A stretch of 64,000 nucleotides of DNA from Poa pratensis. Its lineage: Eukaryota; Streptophyta; Magnoliopsida; Poales; Poaceae. The notes under the pieces are model-generated. The model was not told the origin of the DNA and ran no database searches. It saw only the letters and a program-made list of their open reading frames with translations. How positions within the stretch are numbered: position 1 is the first letter of the stretch; each line of letters starts with the position of its first letter. The stretch spans positions 120,174,135 through 120,238,134 of the forward strand of contig CAMZMU010000063.1 of the NCBI GenBank assembly GCA_947311845.1, written 5' to 3'. Below, in pieces: positions 9,739 through 20,206 of this stretch. The position numbers and the translations under genes were made by a program.

Positions 9739-11334
9739 CTAGGTAATGTGTCGCGGCGACACGCCACGTTCTTCAGGTTAATGTTTTGTTAAAATATGTT
9801 GTCAATATATTATTGGAATTGCCGGTGTAAGTCAGTGTTTGTGTGTATTTGAAGATTGAATTTGTGAACAAAATTTGGCTTTAGAAGAAATATGTGATCC
9901 CAAAGTTGTACCGTTGTGGACGGAATTAAGTTTTGAAGATAATATTACTGTGTCAACAACATTTCCCAAGTGAGTTGTACAAAAGTATCTGTAGATTCCT
10001 AAAAGAACATACGTTGGAAGCATATTTATTCTCCGATTTTTAAAAATGTCAAAGGCAGACGATCAGGTAAATCAAGGTAAACATATGTGTTGGACATACG
10101 GAAAATATGAGATGAATTGCTTAAAGTGTGGTTATTAACACAATCTATAGAATTTTGTGAATTTAGTCGTTTGCGTGAAGATATTGGACAGTGTATGCAA
10201 CAAATATTGGATACGTACGCTATGGACATCTTACTTTGTCGTTTATATGTTCATTTTTAGTTTAGGTTTTTCCATAGCAAGAAGAAGTAACTGCTGGATT
10301 GTAATAAAGTATTAAAATATTTGATTAGTATGAATTAGAGACAGCATCAATTGCAAGATAGATTAAAATGCAGTATATGAATTAGAAAATAAAGGGCACT
10401 AAATCATAGGGTGTTTAAATATGTTTGTACTCTTTATGTAAATAGTTACTTTAAATTTGTGATTAGGGAGTAAGCATTATGCAAACATTTATCAATTTTG
10501 ATTCAGATGTAATTAGGGAAAATACATTTAGATTATCTTGACATATTTTAGAATTTTTTTTAGCTTATTGAAATGTTCGTTTGTGTTGTATGTATTTGTT
10601 GTGAGTATTTTATTATATTATATGGAATTTTAAATAAGATGGTTAAGATTTGTTAAATATGTGTGCAGTTGATGTAAGTAGACAGGTTACATTTTTATGC
10701 ACATGTTGGTACACTGATCACATTTTTTTTTCTTTTTGGAATTTTTAGATAGACTTTATAATGAGAGAAAATTATGTTTAGGATATTTGTAACATTAGTT
10801 ACATTTTTTATGTTTTTAAAATAATTTAGTTAGGTGATTTTAGTTAGAGGAAATATGTTTGGAATGTTTGTGAACATATAATAATTTGAATTTTTTTTAA
10901 AAAAGTGTTAGTTGCGACATAAATTGATTGGATTTAGTTTTGTGGACATTTCGATGTGTTAAATACATTTTTTCGGGTAAGTAGATTTAACGATTTTGAT
11001 TTTATATAGCATTAATCATTATAGTATTTGTGTTGCTAATCATCTTGATGTATTTTTTTTTTGTGCATGGTGGACAAATTTAAAGTTATTGGTTTATAAC
11101 ATTATTGGTTGAAACTATTTAGATAGACTCTATAATTTAAAAAATGTGTTTAGGATATTTGCAAGTATCGATCAAATTGAATTGGCAAAAAATATACTAA
11201 TTTTGACACAATCTGATTGGATTTGGTTGTTTGAACATTTTTATTTATTGAATATATTTTTTTGGTAAATAAATCAAAAGTTATTGGTTTTACAGCAGTA
11301 ATAACAATCTTTTTTTTTGGATTTATTTTAAATA
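9739..11334 (-). mobile_element. Probable Helitron fragment (3' end) and AT-rich DNA
   Basis: On the minus strand a hairpin GTGTCG-CCG-CGACAC (9762-9748) lies 5 nt before CTAG (9742-9739), followed by T, which is a Helitron 3' end. To the right is AT-rich DNA with no gene longer than 70 codons. No matching 5' TC end was found before the Gypsy insertion at 11340 or after it (20207 onward), so the length is unknown. 9599-9738 holds nothing recognisable. Confidence 0.5.
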
Positions 11335-11339
11335 GGCTG

Positions 11340-11854
11340 TGTCGGGGGAATACTTTCTGGATTAACCCGCGGCCCAGTGCGACTTAACTTACTCGCACGG
11401 ATGAAAGCCCACTTGGGAACAAGCCCAATATTGAACCGCCATAAGGAGAAAGATCTAGAAGACAATCCCGGAGGACGTGAAGACCAAGTAGTCTCCGAGT
11501 AGGCCTCTGTGGATGTATTCCTTATGGGGAAGTTTCCTTTTGTAACCTAGCGAGCCTCTGTGTATATAAAGAGGACTCGCAGGACTTAGAGCGGGTCAAG
11601 CTATCAAGCCCCAAACCCTAGCTCATACGGCGAGTACCAGATCGGATCGCCTCCATTGTAACACCTCGATTATCATATCAATACCAATCTAGGGTAGGCA
11701 GGAAGTAGGTCTTTTACCTCACATTGAGGGGGCCGAACCTGGGTAAATCTGTGTTGATCTTTGTTCCTGCGATCCCAAGCTCGGAGATGCTTGACTCGCG
11801 TAATCCCACACCTACGAAGTCATCTATGACACCTGACGTGACAAACCCACGACA
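11340..11854 (+). repeat. 5' LTR of the Tat-type element
   Basis: Starts TGTCGGGGGAATAC, ends CCCACGACA. A TATA box (TATATAAA) lies at 11563-11570 and an AAACCCTAG leader motif near 11621. Confidence 0.9.
11563..11570 (+). promoter_or_regulatory. TATA box in the Tat-type LTR
   Basis: TATATAAAG about 285 bp before the LTR end. The same box is in the 3' LTR at 19910-19917. Confidence 0.7.
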
Positions 11855-11855
11855 G

Positions 11856-11873
11856 TTGGCGCCCACCGTGGGG
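11856..11873 (+). other. Primer-binding site region of the Tat-type element
   Basis: TTGGCGCCCACCGTGGGG directly after the LTR. TGGCGCC is the usual tRNA-derived priming start of plant Gypsy elements, and this longer form is typical of Tat-type elements. Confidence 0.7.
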
Positions 11874-11908
11874 CCTGCGGTCAAAGCGTCACGTTCCGCG
11901 CAGGATCC

Positions 11909-14900
11909 ATGAAGGGAGCTGAAGATCTTGTTGTTGGCCGTATCATCACGGTCAATGGCACACCCCTCATCGACGATTCAAGCTGGGGGCCGGAAGCAGA
12001 TTACTTGGAGACCGGCCACGTCATCCCCTTTGGATCCATCAACGTCTTCGTCGGCTTCATTGGCGGCGAGTCAGAGGATCCATCGCAGCATGGCGACTCA
12101 GAAGAAGGAGTCGCGGTAACAGTGGACCAAGAAGAAGGATCTATCAACCACGAGTCGCTGCCTCTCGAAGACGAAGAAGGCCAATCCATTGAGTATGTCC
12201 TTGAGGAAAGGCTATGCGGAGGCCCTGTGGATAGTGGCTCGCCCTCTGTAGAAGATCGGCACGTGGAAGGGGTCTACAGGACCACAGAAGCAGACGAAGG
12301 GCTGGGCATGCCACCAGGCAGCTTAGCCCCCACACCGCCGGAAGCAGCAGAACAAGCCGCGCTAGACGCATCAGGAGTCGCGGCATCCGCTGCGATGACG
12401 CCAGGAGTCGCGGCCTCAGGAGTCGCAAACAGAGAAACTCCACCTGGAGTCGCGCCTGCGGAATCAGGGTCAAGGGTAACCCCCAGCGCAGCGGTCACGC
12501 TGCCACAGGGAAGCGTGTTGTTTACACCAATATCTGCGGTTAACGCGGCTGCTAGGGTGACAGAATTGGAGGCTACCAGGATCGGGCTATATGATGAAGT
12601 CCAGAGAATCGCAGATGAGAGAGCCAGGCTGGCGCGTGAGGAACAGCGCCTCCAACAGGAGCAACTGCGACTCATCGAGGAAACCAATCTCTGCAAGGAA
12701 TACAGGCCACCTTGCCACACAGACGCACGCGAGTCGCCTGCAGCCAGGAACAGTAAACCCTATGGAGCTGTTCCAATCACCCACCATGAACCAGCAATTG
12801 CGGTCCCATCAGTCGCCACCAACACGACGCACCCGGTCGCATGGTCAGGGGTCGCACAACCTTCAGTCGCGGTACCCACGCATGGCACCATCTGCCATGG
12901 TTATGCGGTCCGTGGCCCCGTTAGCCGCCCGCGGTTCAAGCAATCGCTGTACCATCAATCGTACCAGCGGTTCCATCTTTCGCAGCACCAAGAGTAGCAG
13001 AGATACCTGGATCAAGGGCCATAGTACAGGCTAACAACAGGGCCATGATGCCCCCGCCACTGACGCAGCCAACCTTTGTTCAGCAGTCGCCACAGCAGCC
13101 TCAAAGGTTCCACACGCCGCAAGGGCATTATGTTAGCCCAGTGGAGAATCTCTTTGCAGCCACAAACATCTTGGCCAGATTAGCGCCAGCAGGAAACACG
13201 CCAATGGACAGAGAGGCACGGCGCGCCATTGAGATGCTGAGCACAGCAGTAATACAGCAGGCGAATATGTCCGAACACGCAGGACGGCTGCACTCCACCC
13301 CTTACAATAGCAGAGCAACGGCGGAGAGAAGCATCCACGCGGAGTCGCCACACGTTGCGACCTCGAGCTCGGCTAGGCGACAAAGGGAAGATCAACCTGC
13401 GGCTCAAAATCAACCTCAGCAATTCAACCCATAGAGATTGTGCAGCCGCGCGGCGGCCAACCAATAGGAAGGCCAGCTTCGTCCAACCTATCGTCGCGAC
13501 TCAAAGGCCCAGTCTGTTTCAGCGAAAGAATCAGGTCTGAACCGTTTCCTGCAGATTTCAAAGGACCTCGCAAGGTCGCCAACTACAACGCCAGCATGGA
13601 CCCTGTTACTTGGCTCAACAATTACGAGATGGGCATGAGCATCCTAAATGCATCCGAAGAGATCTGCGCACGTTACCTAAACATGATGTTAGAAGGCGCA
13701 GCCCACATATGGCTACAAAATTTGCCACCAAATTCAATAAACTCTTGGGATGAGATGAAGGAAGCTTTTATCAAGAATTTCCAAGGAACATGCAAGCGAC
13801 TCTGCAGCATAGAGGACCTTGAGCGTTGTGTACAGAAGGAAGGCGAGTCGAGTCGCCACTGGATGAGAAGGGTCGCAGAGATCATACATTCCTCAGACAA
13901 TACCACCCAGTTCAGCAGTCCTTGTCATGGAGAAAAATTGCAAATTTGAGCCGCTAGTCCACAAACTAGGTCGCATGAAGGATAAAGTCAAGAGCCTAAG
14001 CGAGGTAATGGCGGCGGCCAACAAGTATGCTAGCTCGGATAAAACCAGGGACGCATCTGATGGGGAGGAAGAGGAAAACACTGGCAAGGGAAAGAAGGCC
14101 AGTAGCAAGCCTCAACAACAGCAAGCTAGCAATGCCAATGCGAGTTATAACAAGCGCAAAAACGAGGAAGGAAACTCAGGGTTAGTCGCAAATACGAATA
14201 CTCGTTACAAACAAAGCAGCAGCAGAGGAAGGAATTTTCACCAGTTAATTTGGAAGAGGTTTTCAACCGCCCCTGCGACATCCATATAGGAAAAGATGGG
14301 AAACCACCCAACCACACGAAGGCACAGTGTTATCATTACAAAAAGTGGAAGGATGGACAGCCACTCAACACAAACTTCAATCATCAAAACAACGAGGAAG
14401 GTAAACATGGCGGAGGCAACAACAGCAACAACGCCGTCCCAAATCCGCAGCCAGATCAGCCACAGTTCCCAAAACAGTTGGGTCAGTATCATACCATTGT
14501 GGTGAATACTTCAAGGAGGGAACAAAAGCTGCGACGACGCAATCAGGCTGTTAACGCCATAGTACCAGCCGTCCCACAGTGGCTAAAGTGGTCCGAGCAA
14601 CCAGTAGTTTGGAGCCGCGAGGATCACCCAGGAGAAATAAATGAAGAGGGAAAACTCGCGCTGGTGGTTGCCCCTCAAGTCGCAGGGTACAAGTTGAGCA
14701 AAGTACTGATGGATGGAGGCAGCAGCATCAACATATTATACTATGAAACCTTCAAAAGAATGAACCTTCAAGAAAAGCAGCTACACCCATCAAGAACAAC
14801 GTTTCATGGTGTCGTGCCAGGCATATCAGCTCAGCCATTGGGGCGAGTTAACTTGGAGGTCGCCTTTGGGACACAAAGCAACTTCAGGAGCGAGTACATT

Positions 14901-15243
14901 TGGTTCGAGGTTGTAGATTTCCAGAGCCCATATCATGCGCTGTTTGGCAGAGAAGCATTCGCAAAGTTTATGGCTAGGCCGTGCTATGTGTACCTAAAGC
15001 TTAAAATACCAGGCCCTAGGGGTCATCACCATCAATGGCGACAAAAGAATAGCTCAAGAATGCGAAGAAGGCGACAAGGCCATAGCCAGAGCAGCTTGCA
15101 TCGCAGAGAGCGCGCCCATGCGCGAGTCGCAGGAGAATTTTGATGACATCGTGAAGGCCAAGAGGCACCTGCCTGACTTGCGACTTCAGATTACGGCCGC
15201 AAGGGAGGCAAGGAAGTCAAAGGCTACGAGCCATTGCCAATAA
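11909..15243 (+). pseudogene. gag-protease of the Tat-type element, multiply frameshifted
   Basis: Begins at ATG 11909 with a long acidic, Pro/Ala/Val-rich N-terminal region (to about 12950, with an E/R-rich coiled stretch near 12550-12700). It changes frame near 12950, 13434, 13930, 14250 and 15015. The gag domain is at about 13550-13900 (WLNNYEMGM, MLEGAAHIWLQNLP, WDEMKEAFIKNF). A C/H-containing segment (CDIHIGKDGKP, then CYHYKKWKDG) lies near 14275-14360. The aspartic protease has its active site as VLMDGGSSINILY near 14705 and the flap-side word HALFGREAFAKF near 14935. The final frame ends at 15241-15243. Pol is absent after the protease. The product would form the particle and process it, but no single frame encodes it now. 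Confidence 0.8.
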
Positions 15244-15341
15244 GGACACATCCCAGGCGTCGCGAGTTGCCATCAGCAGCCGCAGCAAAATTATTAAGAG
15301 TTTACATCATCAAGCTGGCCACTCAGGGCTAAAAATTTCAA

Positions 15342-15592
15342 TTCTGGTCGCCACTCAGGCGCGACCGACCCATGTAACATCTCTGATTGCCACCTAGGCG
15401 CATCGACCCAATTCTGGTCGCCACTCAGGCGCGACCGACCCATGTAACATCTCTGGTTGCCACCTAGGCGCAACCGACCCAATTCTGGTCGCCACTCAGG
15501 CGCGACCGACCCATGTAACATCTCTGGTTGCCACCTAGGCGCAACCGACCCAAGCATCACTTCTGGTCGCCACCTAGGCGCGACCGACCCTA
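15342..15592 (+). repeat. Tandem repeat, about 70 bp unit made of two 35 bp halves
   Basis: TTCTGGTCGCCACTCAGGCG recurs at 15342, 15412 and 15483, with a variant at 15561. Within each unit the half TCTGGTTGCCACCTAGGCGC repeats the same pattern, so about seven half-units are present. It lies between the convergent ends of the sense gag-protease and the antisense gene of the Tat-type element. From 15600 to 16057 the sequence is non-coding. Confidence 0.85.
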
Positions 15593-16057
15593 TGTATCAT
15601 ATAATGATTCTGAAATAAAGCATCTCAAACTACCAATTGAGCTGTGAGTCTTTTATTTTTTAATCATTGGTCCCTTGGGGGTGCGGCAGCTTTTTAGCGC
15701 GGCCTATTCCTTGGGATCGCCAAACAAGTGGCATTTATCGTGATTATACTCAACCTCTCTTGGATGCGACTTGCACTATGCGGCCAAAGTACTGGGGGTG
15801 CGGCGTCAATCGAGTTTGATTGCCTATCATGGCCGCTCTCGACCCTGAACACGCACTTTTTACCTGGGAAATACTGAGCCGCGCAAGGGCCTAAGTGAGG
15901 AAAAACCGAGACAAATCATAAGGACCAGCCTATTGGTCGAAACATGTACTGCCAAGAGTACTTAAGCAAACCATAATATTGTCTTATGACACATAAATTC
16001 TAACAATTATTACAGACCGCTAAGGGCCAAGATCATCAAACCATTGTTTTCTCTTCT

Positions 16058-19000
16058 TCACTTGTGCGCAGCTTTTGGCCGGTGGGAAGGAGGAACAGGC
16101 GGCTTACCAAGCTTGCCAGAAGGAGCAATCGCAGGCTCGCTGGAGGGCTCTTCAGTCGCGGGCTTGGGGGCTGCAGAGCTGGATACGCCTGGAGAGGGGT
16201 TCTTTTCCTGCGGAATCACCGCACTGGATGACGGAGCGGGTAACTTCTCCCATCTGCTTCCATCTGCATTATACTTGCCCATATAGGTCGCAAGATCTAT
16301 CCCCTCCACCAGTTCAGTCGCGTGGCCGCGCATATCCTTCCAAGTCGTCGCATATTCTGAGGCCGTCAGTTCGGTGCCATCCACCTTCTTCGAGGGCCTA
16401 CCTTTTGCAACCTTGGCAGCATCAAAAGAAGGATAGTACGTCTTGGCCAAAGCAAGAACATGAGCCGCGCCGGTGCGAGCTGAGGACTCCTTCCAGTCCA
16501 AAAAGAACTGAGGCGCCCTAAGCAGTCTTTTCAGCAGCCCTTCAGAATCACCGGGGACTGGCTTGGTCGGCAGCAGGCACTTAGACAGTGATTTCATGGC
16601 GTCACAAGTTCTTCGCGAAAAATCGCGGATATACTCCAGCTGTTCTTGAGTACTGCCGCGCTGCTCCTTGGCATCTTCACCTACATCGAGGCATGTCTCC
16701 GTCAGCTCTACAACATACAGGCAAAGATAGTAGAGAAAAAGATGCAGATATGAGTCGCAACACATACCAGTTAACTCTTGAGTCATGATGCACACTTTGG
16801 CGTGGACAAGGTTATGGGCATCAGAAACTTTCTTCAACTTTTTCTCAAGCTCGCCAATGGAAACAGCCTTAAGCCTTGCGTCCTCATTGGCATCAGCAAT
16901 GGCGTCTTTCTGAGCACTGACTTGGAGGTCCAGCTGCTGGACCCTCTCTTGGAACTTCTCTTCAACAGTTTTAAGCCGCAGCTCGGTGGCTTTGGCTTGC
17001 TCAGATAACTTGAAGCTTTCATCAGATAGCTCGCCCATCCTGGTTTCCCTCTTCTTTAGCTCAGCGTCACGCTGGCCAAGGAGCTCGCGTAGCCTCTCCA
17101 GTTCAGAGGGAGTATCCCCCAGCTGCTTTTCCAAGGCAATTTTGGCAGCTGTTATGGAGCTTAGTTCCTCCTACGAAGGGTACATCAGTCAGTAAGTATA
17201 TATCAACAGCTAAAAGAGAAGCATCAAGTCTCCCTTTACAGTCAAAGAAGAAACTTGATCCTTGGGGGCTAGAGACAGATAACTGGAGATAGAAGTTTAC
17301 CTTATAAGCCGCAGACAGGTCAGATAGTGCCTTGCGGAGCTCCATGGCTTGCTTGTCATTTGAGGCAATGATAGCCTCTGACAGTTTCTCAGCGCGGCTT
17401 GTGGAGGAGGAAGAAGCAACCTCAGCATGCAGAATTGGCGACCGCAGATTGTCCGCCGCTGGCGACTCAACCACTGGCGTATCAGCATCCTTGGCCATTA
17501 CATCTATGGAGGAGGGGTTGACCTTCTCCACGTCCTGGATCATAAGGGGATCCGTTCTATCCTCCAGAGCCACCTCTTGGGTGGCTGTGTCAAGAACAGG
17601 GACCGTGGCCAGGTCATCAGTGGTGGCCACGCCCTCTACCATGGCGGTATGAGCCGCAGGTGATAAATGCGGCTCAACCGCGGTTCCAGGCTCAGTCGCG
17701 GGTTTAGCCGCACTTCTGAAAAAGCAAGGGCATTGTGTGAAGAAGAAGCACATAAGCCAGAATAAAAGTATTGAAAGCACAGGGAAAAGTTACTAACTCT
17801 GGAGCCATCTTCACAAAGGCCATAAGTTCACCGCTTGACGGTGAGGACAGGCCTTGGGTCCCAGAATCTACGAGCAGAAGTTTTGCGTGTCAGTAGAGGA
17901 AAAAGAATAAGCATTCAAGATGACAAGACAGCAGAAATTACCAGAGTGGGGACCCATGTCTTCTTCAGCAGAGGCGGTGGCTTTGAAAGCACGCCTGGCA
18001 ACGAAGGATCGCGCCCGTAGCAGGTTTGCGACGCTTCGTGGCCTCGGGGTTTTCCAGAGCATCAACCTCTGGTTCTCACGAGATAGCCTCTTGGAGGCTC
18101 TACGGGGAGTTGGTCCAGCCGCGGCAACAGAACTCGCGGCTGGCACTGGACTCTCGTCCTCGTCCAGTTCAGTCTCTTCACCATCTGAGGCCGCAGAAGC
18201 AACAGAAGGGATATCAGCAGTCTCGCTGCCCTCTAGAGTGGGCAGCAACTTCTTTCGTGCGGCACGCTTGGGAGCAGCAGTGCCGGCGACGGTCGCAGGC
18301 AGCGACCAGTAGTTCTCATCAGCCTGGATCAGAGATATAAGTTGCAGTATTAAGAAAAGGAATGCGACTCAACTACGAAGGCGAAAAGACAGAGAAGAGG
18401 AGTTACCTCAAAAGGCTTGTTGTTAACACTGAAAGGGGCAAGCCCCACCTTATCGAAGGAGATGTCCTTCTCCTCAGTCACGCGGGTGACAAATTCCACC
18501 CAATCCTCAGGCCTCCAGTCCGAAGCCTTGATACGATCAACGTCAGCAGAGGTGCCTGTGCACTCAAGGAAGGATCGCTGTCGTGGACTCACGGGCTGAA
18601 TGCGCCATTTGGTCCAGCAAGAGAGAAGATCAAGGCCAGTAAGACCATGACCTATTAAGGCGCGGACTTTGATCAGCGACTCATTGATGAAGGACATGGA
18701 CGAGTCGCGGGGTTTTGATTTCAGTGCCTCGGTAGGCACGAAGAGGGTGTTAGACCAGGAGGGAAGGCGAGTTTCGCCCTCCGGTGAAGTATCTTGGCAA
18801 TAAAGAAAGATTTTTGCCAAGCCCTGGGTCGATTCGCCAGGGCTAGCTTGGGAAGGCAAGAATTCCTATGGCGCTGAAGAGAGATGGCGCCGACCTGAAC
18901 GTAGGCGCCACCCTTGGAGACAAGTTGGCTGTTGCAGGTGAAAGAGGCCAGCCATAGATCGATGTTGGGGGCTATGCCAAGTAATCCTCGCACAGCACGT

Positions 19001-19314
19001 GAAAATTGCTCACCTGGAGCATTGAGTTGGGCCCGATGTCGTGAAGACGGAGGCCTAGGCGTTGCAGCAAATTGCGGAAGAAGGGAGAACCTGGCGGCGT
19101 GAATCCACGCTCCACGTGCTCCACGAACATCACCAGCTCGTTGGGCTTGGGGCGCGGCTCGATTTCATCGCCTGGCGCCCGCCAGACGCCGTCCCCTTCG
19201 GCGGCAAGAAGCCAGCCTCGGCCAGATCCGCAAGAGTTTCCTCCGTTACCCAGGATCCTTCCCAGTTGCAGGAGATCTGCGCCTATTGTCAGATGGCTTC
19301 GCCTTGGGCGCCAT
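16058..19314 (-). pseudogene. Antisense six-exon additional gene of the Tat-type element
   Basis: Lies wholly inside the retrotransposon but on the opposite strand. Start ATG 19314 (MAPKAKPSDNRRR). Predicted exons, all with GT/AG borders: 19314-18407, 18323-17942, 17867-17798, 17715-17301, 17170-16768, 16707-16058. Exon 1 encodes a domain like the Pfam putative gypsy-type transposon family (FFRNLLQRLGLRLHDIGPNS, LGIAPNIDLW, WQKSFFIAK, then LTGLDLLSCWTKWRIQPVSP), but in several frames: indels near 19200, 18985 and 18790. Exon 2 is acidic and basic, exon 4 Ala/Glu-rich, exon 5 a coiled coil (about 130 residues, leucine heptads), and exon 6 ends KLGKPPVPPSHRPKAAHK. The role is unknown; in Tat relatives it is called an additional ORF. 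Exons 2-6 are open. Confidence 0.75.
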
Positions 19315-19674
19315 TGCGAGGGGGAGATTGAATTGGGGAACTAGGCTCGGGTCGAGGAAGAAGACGGCGCGGCTAGGGATGAGAAGATTGCAAGGGCAAA
19401 TGGATAATGACCTAGGTGGCCGCAGCTTATAACTGAAGGGGCCCGCAACTAACGGCATTATCTGTGCTCGCAACCAACGGCACAATTTGCGCCCGCAAAA
19501 GAGTAACGGTCCGCAATTAAAGGAAACAGAATATTTCCAGAAGAAGAGATGAGTCGCGCAGATGAGTCACAGCTCTGAATCGCATGAGTCAGGAGATTGG
19601 TCAGAACGTTTACAGTGCGGCTCAGAGACCATTTCAAGAGGTCAGAAGATTCTCACCGTAAAGTCCTAACCAAT

Positions 19675-19686
19675 CTTGGGGGCTAA
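19675..19686 (+). other. Polypurine tract of the Tat-type element
   Basis: CTTGGGGGCTAA immediately before the 3' LTR: plus-strand priming site. Confidence 0.6.
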
Positions 19687-20201
19687 TGTCGGGGGAATAC
19701 TTTCTGGATTAACCCGCGGCCCAGTGCGACTTAACTTACTCGCACGGATGAAGGCCCACTTGGGAACAAGCCCAATATTGAACCGCCATAAGGAGAAAGA
19801 TCTAGAAGACAATCCCGGAGGACGTGAAGACCAAGTAGTCTCCGAGTAGGCCTCTGTGGATGTATTCCTTATGGGGAAGTTTCCTTTTGTAACCTAGCGA
19901 GCCTCTGTGTATATAAAGAGGACTCGCAGGACTTAGAGCGGGTCAAGCTATCAAGCCCCAAACCCTAGCTCATACGGCGAGTACCAGATCGGATCGCCTC
20001 CATTGTAACACCTCGATTATCATATCAATACCAATCTAGGGTAGGCAGGAAGTAGGTCTTTTACCTCACATTGAGGGGGCCGAACCTGGGTAAATCTGTG
20101 TTGATCTTTGTTCCTGCGATCCCAAGCTCGGAGATGCTTGACTCGCGTAATCCCACACCTACGAAGTCATCTATGACACCTGACGTGACAAACCCATGAC
20201 A
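19687..20201 (+). repeat. 3' LTR of the Tat-type element
   Basis: 515 bp. By eye it differs from the 5' LTR at two positions only (GAAGGCCC against GAAAGCCC near 19752, and CCCATGACA against CCCACGACA at the end). Confidence 0.9.
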
Positions 20202-20206
20202 GGCTG

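Larger units (their letters stand above)
11340..20201 (+). mobile_element. Tat-lineage Gypsy retrotransposon, non-autonomous, young
   Basis: Complete 8862 bp element with 515 bp LTRs, flanked by the 5 bp duplication GGCTG (11335-11339 and 20202-20206). A primer-binding stretch TTGGCGCCCACCGTGGGG follows the left LTR, and a purine-rich CTTGGGGGCTAA precedes the right LTR. In order it holds a frameshifted gag-protease (sense), a tandem repeat, and a multi-exon gene in antisense. No reverse transcriptase, RNase H or integrase is present. An extra, often antisense, ORF near the 3' end and 3' tandem repeats are known for the Tat lineage (Grande, Retand, Ogre). The two LTRs differ at only two positions by eye. 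Confidence 0.9.

Noticed and set aside
15342..15592. Regular repeats resembling a CRISPR array
   Set aside because: The repeats are contiguous without unique spacers and lie inside a retrotransposon of a plant genome.
16058..19314. Host coiled-coil gene caught between two elements
   Set aside because: It lies wholly between the two LTRs with one 5 bp target duplication outside, so it belongs to the retrotransposon.
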